From assembly GCA_903838125.1 (NCBI GenBank), contig CAILXF010000024.1, positions 25,086 to 89,085 of the forward strand: 64,000 nt of DNA, read 5' to 3'. Below, piece by piece: positions 59,568 through 64,000 of this stretch. Every line of letters begins with the position of its first letter. The first letter of the stretch is position 1. Source of the DNA: an uncultured Pseudomonadota bacterium (lineage in GTDB: Bacteria; Pseudomonadota; Gammaproteobacteria; Burkholderiales; Methylophilaceae). The position numbers and the translations under genes were made by a program. The notes beneath the pieces were generated by a model. The model searched no databases and was not told where the DNA came from. It was given only the letters and a program-made list of their open reading frames with translations.

Positions 59568-60251
59568 ATGACGAATATCAATCAAAACACGTTGCACACG
59601 CACGACGACCATCATCAGCATCCGCATTATTTTCTCCCATTTTTATTGATCTTGATATTTGCGATTGTGGAAGTAGTAGGGGGGTTGTGGACAGAGTCTT
59701 TAGCCTTATTAAGCGATGCTGCGCACATGTTTTCGGATGTTGGTGCGCTAGCATTAGCATGGTTGGCGTCGGCGATTGCCCATAAGTCATCCGCAGTGCG
59801 TCATCGCTCAGGCGTTAGTTTCGCAGAGCTGGCGGTTTCTATTGTGAATGTAATCACCATGTTGATGGTCATTGTTTGGGTAACTTTAGAAGCGATTGCG
59901 CGCTTTAAGCACCCGCATCAGGTGCAGGGTTTTGGTTTAATGCTTATATCAACTTTGGGTTTAGTGGTGAATGTGGTTGTGGCTAAGTTAATGCATCAAC
60001 ATGCACTTCACGAAGGTGCGAGCTTAAATGCCCGTGCAGCCTTTTTACATGTGGTGGGTGATTTGTTGGGTTCCTTGGCGGCGGTGCTCGCTGGTGTGGT
60101 GATTTATTTCACAGGCTGGATGCTAATTGACCCCATACTTTCCTTGTTTATTTCTATATTACTGTTGTTATTTACGCTAAACCTGTTGCGCGACATATGG
60201 CAAACCTTGCGTGGTGGTGCTAGTGTGGTGCAACATACACATTCACATTAG
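59568..60251 (+). CDS. Cation diffusion facilitator lacking the C-terminal domain
   Basis: 227 residues. A His-rich start (HTHDDHHQHPH) precedes six helices. The Zn-site segments DAAHMFSDVGAL (helix 2) and HVVGDLLGSLAAV (helix 5) keep the conserved H/D metal ligands of ZitB/CzcD transporters. The protein ends soon after helix 6 (VVQHTHSH), so the cytoplasmic C-terminal metal-sensing domain (about 80 residues) is absent. The stop is genuine as read, so it is a short natural form or a truncation. Likely Zn2+/H+ antiport in the inner membrane. Confidence 0.85.
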   Translation: MTNINQNTLHTHDDHHQHPHYFLPFLLILIFAIVEVVGGLWTESLALLSDAAHMFSDVGALALAWLASAIAHKSSAVRHRSGVSFAELAVSIVNVITMLMVIVWVTLEAIARFKHPHQVQGFGLMLISTLGLVVNVVVAKLMHQHALHEGASLNARAAFLHVVGDLLGSLAAVLAGVVIYFTGWMLIDPILSLFISILLLLFTLNLLRDIWQTLRGGASVVQHTHSH

Positions 60252-60270
60252 TGATGCTAAGGAGACTTAT

Positions 60271-60453
60271 ATGCCCTATGTAAATATCAAACTTGCCGGA
60301 TCAGTGACACGCGAGCAAAAAATACAAATTGCTAAAGAATTTACCGAGACTTTAGAGCGCGTGGCACATAAGCCAAAGTCTTACACCTATATCACATTTG
60401 AGGAAGTCGCTTATGAAGACTGGGCCATAGGAGGTAGGTTGCTGGATGAGTAA
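60271..60453 (+). CDS. 4-oxalocrotonate tautomerase family protein
   Basis: 60 residues from the ATG at 60271, with AAGGAG six bases ahead. MPYVNIKLAGSVTREQKIQI: once Met is removed Pro1 becomes the catalytic base, and the length is normal for the family. Substrate unknown. It follows the CDF gene by 19 bases. Confidence 0.9.
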   Translation: MPYVNIKLAGSVTREQKIQIAKEFTETLERVAHKPKSYTYITFEEVAYEDWAIGGRLLDE

Positions 60454-60534
60454 TTAAATTTTAACTGGCATAGTCCATCTGCGCCAGCTTGTAACTTCAA
60501 GTAACCTCTCATTGTTAACTGATAAAATAACCAC

Positions 60535-62352
60535 ATGTTTGACGCTAAACCCATTTTAAAAAATCTCCCCAATCTGCCTGGCGTTTATCGGATGATCAAT
60601 GCCATTGATGAGGTGATTTATGTAGGGAAGGCCAAAGATTTAAAGAAACGTGTTTCTTCCTATTTTAATAAGAACCTACCTAGTCCCCGCACCACCATGA
60701 TGGTGAGCAATATCGTTAGAATTGAAACCACCGTAACCCGCAATGAAGCTGAAGCGTTGCTGTTAGAAAATAATCTAATTAAAAGCTTGATGCCACGTTA
60801 TAACGTGTTATTCCGCGATGATAAATCTTACCCCTACATTACGCTTACTAATGACGCGTTCCCTCGTTTAGCGTTTCATCGAGGTACACCTCGTGCAAGT
60901 AATAAGTCTAAAAGTAATGATCAGTATTTCGGTCCGTTTCCAAACTCAGTTGCGGTGCGCGAGAGTATTCAACTTTTACAGAAAGTATTTAAGCTACGCA
61001 CTTGTGAAAATACAGTATTTTCCAATCGAAGTCGGCCATGTTTACAGCATCAAATTGAGCGTTGCACAGCGCCTTGCGTGGGTTTAATCTCCGATTCCGA
61101 CTATCGCAATGATGTGCACCAAGCCGCCATGTTTTTGCAAGGTAAAACCAATGAGGTGATTGATGCATTGGGCGCACAAATGAACTCTGCTGCTGCTAGC
61201 CAAGATTATGAACTGGCGGTCGTGTTTAGAAATCGCATGCAAGCGCTTCGCCAAGTGCAAGCCAAGCAGTTTGTTAGCGACTTTAATGTATCTGATGCCG
61301 ATGTGGTGGCCTGCGCCGAGCTGCAAGGTCAGCATTGTATTAACCTTGTAATGATTCGCGGCGGCCGGCATATAGGCGATAGAAGTTACATGCCTAAGAA
61401 TACTGAGGGCGAAACCTTAGAAAACAGTATGCAGGCTTTTTTAGCGCAGCATTACGTAGCACAAAACTCACCGCCACTTATCGTGGTAGGCATCAAAATA
61501 GAAACTGAGTTGTTAGAAGAAGTATTGAGCGAGCAAGTAGGGCGAAAAGTTAAAATTAATACCAGTGCTATCGGGGACAAGCGCGTTTGGCTAAAGATGG
61601 CGCAAACAAATGCCGAATTGGCCCTCAGTCAACGTGCTGCAACATCCGCCAATCAGTCAGCTAAGTTGGTGGCTCTCCGTGAGGCACTGCGCTTACCAGA
61701 TCATACCCAGCGCATAGAATGTTTTGACATTAGCCATACCATGGGTGAAGCAACTGTTGGCAGTTGTGTGGTGTTTGATCGAGGTGATATGCAAAATAGT
61801 GAATACCGGCGCTATAACATTACCGGCATTACGCCAGGGGATGACTACGCTGCTATGCGCGACGTGCTGACGCGTCGCTACAAAAAAGTAGCGGCTGGGG
61901 AAGGTGCCAAACCCGACCTAATATTTATAGATGGCGGCAAAGGTCAGCTTGGCGTGGCGGTTGAGGTGATGGCCGAAGTAGGTTTACAAGATATTTTGCT
62001 CGTTGGTATTGCTAAGGGTGAGGAGCGCAGACCAGGTTTAGAAACTATGATTTTTTCTGATACCGGTGAAATGCTCAATCTGGAAAAAGACAATAAGGGT
62101 TTGCATCTATTGCAGCAAATCCGAGATGAGGCACATCGCTTTGCCATCACAGGGCATCGCGCTAGACGCGCCAAAGCGCGTATGCATTCTAGCTTGGAAG
62201 ATATTGAGGGTATAGGAGCGAAGCGGCGTAAAGCATTGCTAACGCGCTTTGGTGGCTTAGATGGTGTAAAGAGTGCTAGTATTGACGAAATCGCTAATGT
62301 TGAAGGCATTAGCCCAAGTTTGGCCGAGAAAATATACGGAGAATTACATTGA
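60535..62352 (+). CDS. uvrC: UvrC, excinuclease ABC subunit C
   Basis: 605 residues. The N-terminal GIY-YIG nuclease (PGVYRMINAIDEVIYVGKAK, then LKKRVSSYF) is followed by the UVR domain (about 200-240), the C-terminal RNase H-like nuclease (ECFDISHTMGEATVGSCVVF) and two helix-hairpin-helix motifs near the end (IEGIGAKRRKALLTRFG). Makes both incisions in nucleotide excision repair. It is 16 bases upstream of pgsA. Confidence 0.97.
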   Translation: MFDAKPILKNLPNLPGVYRMINAIDEVIYVGKAKDLKKRVSSYFNKNLPSPRTTMMVSNIVRIETTVTRNEAEALLLENNLIKSLMPRYNVLFRDDKSYPYITLTNDAFPRLAFHRGTPRASNKSKSNDQYFGPFPNSVAVRESIQLLQKVFKLRTCENTVFSNRSRPCLQHQIERCTAPCVGLISDSDYRNDVHQAAMFLQGKTNEVIDALGAQMNSAAASQDYELAVVFRNRMQALRQVQAKQFVSDFNVSDADVVACAELQGQHCINLVMIRGGRHIGDRSYMPKNTEGETLENSMQAFLAQHYVAQNSPPLIVVGIKIETELLEEVLSEQVGRKVKINTSAIGDKRVWLKMAQTNAELALSQRAATSANQSAKLVALREALRLPDHTQRIECFDISHTMGEATVGSCVVFDRGDMQNSEYRRYNITGITPGDDYAAMRDVLTRRYKKVAAGEGAKPDLIFIDGGKGQLGVAVEVMAEVGLQDILLVGIAKGEERRPGLETMIFSDTGEMLNLEKDNKGLHLLQQIRDEAHRFAITGHRARRAKARMHSSLEDIEGIGAKRRKALLTRFGGLDGVKSASIDEIANVEGISPSLAEKIYGELH

Positions 62353-62368
62353 AAGTGAGTACCCCTAA

Positions 62369-62965
62369 ATGACATGCAATGTACCTACCATGTTTACTTG
62401 GCTACGAATTTTATTGATCCCTGTGTTTGTCGGGGTATTTTATTTGCCTACTGAGTCACATAGCTTAGGTGTGATTTCCGCGCATTGGGTAAATCTGACA
62501 GCAACAGCAATTTTTGCTATTGCTGCGATCACTGATTGGCTTGATGGTTATTTAGCACGCAGACTTAATCAAACATCTTCATTTGGTGCATTTTTAGATC
62601 CTGTGGCTGACAAGTTGATGGTGGCGGCAGCATTGATTGTGCTGGTTGAATTTGAGCGCGTAGGCGCAATTGTGGCCTTAATCATTATCGGCCGCGAAAT
62701 TGCTATTAGTGCACTTCGTGAATGGATGGCAGGTGAAGGTCATAGCAGTAGCGTAGGCGTAGCGATGATAGGTAAAGTGAAAACGGCTGTCCAAATGGTG
62801 GCGATATTATTCTTGTTGTATTGGGATAAGCTTGATTGGGCGGTACTTGGCATAATTGAAACAAAAATTATTGGCCATGTGTTAATTGATATAGCTGCAT
62901 TTTTGACATTGCTATCAATGGCTTATTACATGAAGGCCGCACTACCCAAACTAAAAGCTAAATAA
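62369..62965 (+). CDS. pgsA: PgsA, CDP-diacylglycerol-glycerol-3-phosphate 3-phosphatidyltransferase
   Basis: 198 residues. NVPTMFTWLRILLIPVFVGV aligns with the E. coli PgsA start, and DWLDGYLARRLNQTSSFGAF with LDPVADK is the CDP-alcohol phosphotransferase motif (all three Asp and Arg/Gly residues present). First step of phosphatidylglycerol synthesis in the inner membrane. The uvrC-pgsA pair is common in proteobacteria. Confidence 0.95.
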   Translation: MTCNVPTMFTWLRILLIPVFVGVFYLPTESHSLGVISAHWVNLTATAIFAIAAITDWLDGYLARRLNQTSSFGAFLDPVADKLMVAAALIVLVEFERVGAIVALIIIGREIAISALREWMAGEGHSSSVGVAMIGKVKTAVQMVAILFLLYWDKLDWAVLGIIETKIIGHVLIDIAAFLTLLSMAYYMKAALPKLKAK

Positions 62966-62991
62966 AAGCGTAATAAGGTTGTCATTTAGCC

Positions 62992-63019
62992 TTGACGGTA
63001 TCTTGAAATTCGCTATAAT
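62992..63019 (+). promoter_or_regulatory. Sigma70-type promoter of the tRNA cluster
   Basis: TTGACG at 62992-62997 and a perfect TATAAT at 63014-63019 with a 16-base spacer, 16 bases before tRNA-Gly. Confidence 0.85.
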
Positions 63020-63034
63020 GGCGCCTGTCTTAAC

Positions 63035-63110
<76 letters not shown>

Positions 63111-63162
63111 AATTATTTAATAGGCTTGATGTAGTTGAAAATCAGGTTTAGTAAAATGGCAT

Positions 63163-63199
63163 AAAACGGCGAAAGCATACATGCTTTCGCCGTTTTAGT
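63163..63199 (+). terminator. Hairpin after tRNA-Gly
   Basis: Perfect 16-bp inverted repeat (63163-63178 with 63181-63196) ending in TTTT then AGTTT. Likely intrinsic terminator between tRNA-Gly and tRNA-Cys. Confidence 0.75.
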
Positions 63200-63241
63200 T
63201 TCAGCTAGTAATGTTTAGGCTTCGTTAGGCTAAACATAGAT

Positions 63242-63315
63242 GGCGCGATAGCAAAGCGGTTATGCCGCGGCCTGCAAAGCCGTTTAGACCAGTTCGACTC
63301 TGGTTCGCGCCTCCA
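63242..63315 (+). tRNA. tRNA-Cys (GCA)
   Basis: 74 bases with CCA encoded. Acceptor GGCGCGA pairs with TCGCGCC; anticodon stem GCGGC/GCCGT around loop CTGCAAA, anticodon GCA; T-loop TTCGACT. Confidence 0.97.
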
Positions 63316-63534
63316 ACATCTTGGTTCATCTTAACTTAAATATTATTTAGATCTTATTGCCTTGTAACCTCATTCCTACCTTGTTTTAGGTCATAAATTA
63401 ATGCTGATGTTGATTAACGCAATGAAAATTTGGTCGTTGTGTAAGAAATAAGAAAAAAATTCAAGAAAGTTTGTTCTAAAAGCCATAGTCGGTGCTAAAA
63501 TACGCTCCGCAATTTGTTGTACCGTAGTCCACCC

Positions 63535-63621
63535 GCCCGGATGGTGAAACTGGTAGACACAAGAGACTTAAAATCTCTCGCTCGTAAGGGTGTGCCGGTT
63601 CGATTCCGGCTCTGGGCACCA
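63535..63621 (+). tRNA. tRNA-Leu (TAA)
   Basis: 87 bases with CCA encoded, with a class II long variable arm (CGCTCGTAAGGGTG). Acceptor GCCCGGA pairs with TCTGGGC (one G-T); anticodon stem AGAGA/TCTCT around loop CTTAAAA, anticodon TAA; T-loop TTCGATT. Confidence 0.97.
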
Positions 63622-63709
63622 ATTAAATCAATAGCTTACATATTTGTAGGCTATTTTTTTGCCTAAAATTCCTGTTGTCCACTAAGTGTTAGGTGCGGTT
63701 GGCAAGGAT

Positions 63710-64000
63710 TTAGAATAAGTGTCTATTGAGTAAGAGGTGGGTAGCGATGCTCGCCATATAACCAAGCGCGACTACCGGAGTCCATTTAAGGTGTCCAAAG
63801 AAAGTGTAGCTACCATGGGCCTGGCCCATTAACGCAACCCCAGCAGCGGATCCTACAGATAATAATGAGCCGCCAACACCAGCAGTAAGCGTTACTAGCA
63901 TCCATTGTCCGATCGACATATCTGGCAGCATGGTTAGCACAGCAAACATTACGGGAATATTGTCGACTACAGCTGAAATTATGCCAATGGCGATATTAGC
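63710..64000 (-). CDS. NhaD-type sodium:proton antiporter, C-terminal part (cut by window)
   Basis: The frame runs through the right edge; the visible 96 residues read IGIISAVVDNIPVMFAVLTM then VTLTAGVGGSLLSVGSAAGV and GHLKWTPVVALGYMASIATH. The DNIPVMFA and GGSLLSVGSAAGVALMG segments are NhaD hallmarks in the Ion transporter superfamily. It exports Na+ in exchange for H+. The ATG at 63947-63949 is internal, since the conserved helix continues upstream. The rest of the gene lies beyond base 64000. Confidence 0.85.
   Translation of the reverse strand, partial: ANIAIGIISAVVDNIPVMFAVLTMLPDMSIGQWMLVTLTAGVGGSLLSVGSAAGVALMGQAHGSYTFFGHLKWTPVVALGYMASIATHLLLNRHLF

Noticed and set aside
61944-62375. 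143-codon minus-strand frame opposite the end of uvrC
   Set aside because: Serine/cysteine-rich shadow translation of a conserved gene; no independent support.

Overview
The window looks like ordinary chromosome of a betaproteobacterium, most plausibly a Methylophilaceae-type methylotroph (Methylotenera-like). That placement is an inference from gene content, gene order (yffB-dapE-prmB, surE-pcm-nlpD, pgsA followed by tRNA-Gly/Cys/Leu), the high-affinity cbb3 oxidase and a moderate base composition. No methanol-oxidation gene lies inside the window, so the family is not proven. I see no insertion sequence, prophage, integrase, CRISPR array or rRNA. Both edges cut genes: scpB on the left and an nhaD-type antiporter on the right.

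Layout: 1-10.5 kb holds scpB and rluB, a lysine-biosynthesis/L3-methylation operon (yffB-dapE-prmB plus a second methyltransferase), dapD, an M48 lipoprotein protease, kup and xseA. 10.6-16.8 kb holds dsbB, cysM, a YdbH/YnbE/YdbL-like envelope operon, a PolB-type 3'-5' exonuclease and rlmD. 16.9-29.2 kb is the oxygen-response block: ompW, hemN, a first fnr, a radical SAM gene, dodecin, a UbiH-family hydroxylase, fixH-ccoG, ccoNOQP and a second fnr. 28-38.7 kb is a low-oxygen carbon/energy island: acetate kinase, glycogen phosphorylase, a divergent phosphoketolase, UspA, two small DUF2934-like genes and an MgtA-type P-ATPase. 38.8-43.5 kb is an operon that reads as muropeptide import and recycling: binding protein, cytoplasmic YkuD enzyme, two permeases and nagZ. 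43.6-64 kb is mixed housekeeping and stress: BI-1, a third DUF2934-like gene, tadA, pirin, ene-reductase, nitroreductase, thioredoxin, surE-pcm-nlpD, hugZ, wrbA, purB, cytochrome b561, a secreted trypsin-like protease, rlmJ, a short CDF transporter, uvrC, pgsA and three tRNAs.

The strongest unifying signal is regulatory. Eight sites fitting TTGAT-N4-RTCAA (FNR/ANR boxes) lie in intergenic regions in front of ompW, hemN/fnr1, ccoN, all three DUF2934-like genes, ackA, glgP/phosphoketolase and the P-ATPase. Two FNR paralogues with complete iron-sulfur cysteine sets are encoded among these targets. The second has no ATG, GTG or TTG codon upstream of its cysteine cluster and appears to start at ATT. 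Together the genes suggest an oxygen-limitation programme: a high-affinity oxidase, anaerobic haem synthesis, and glycogen converted via phosphoketolase and acetate kinase to ATP.

Several genes are under 60 codons or start later than the longest reading frame suggests (ccoQ, a 56-residue Cys-rich protein, dsbB, ompW, fixH, rlmJ, ydbL); starts were chosen from Shine-Dalgarno spacing or family alignment from memory. No database search was possible.
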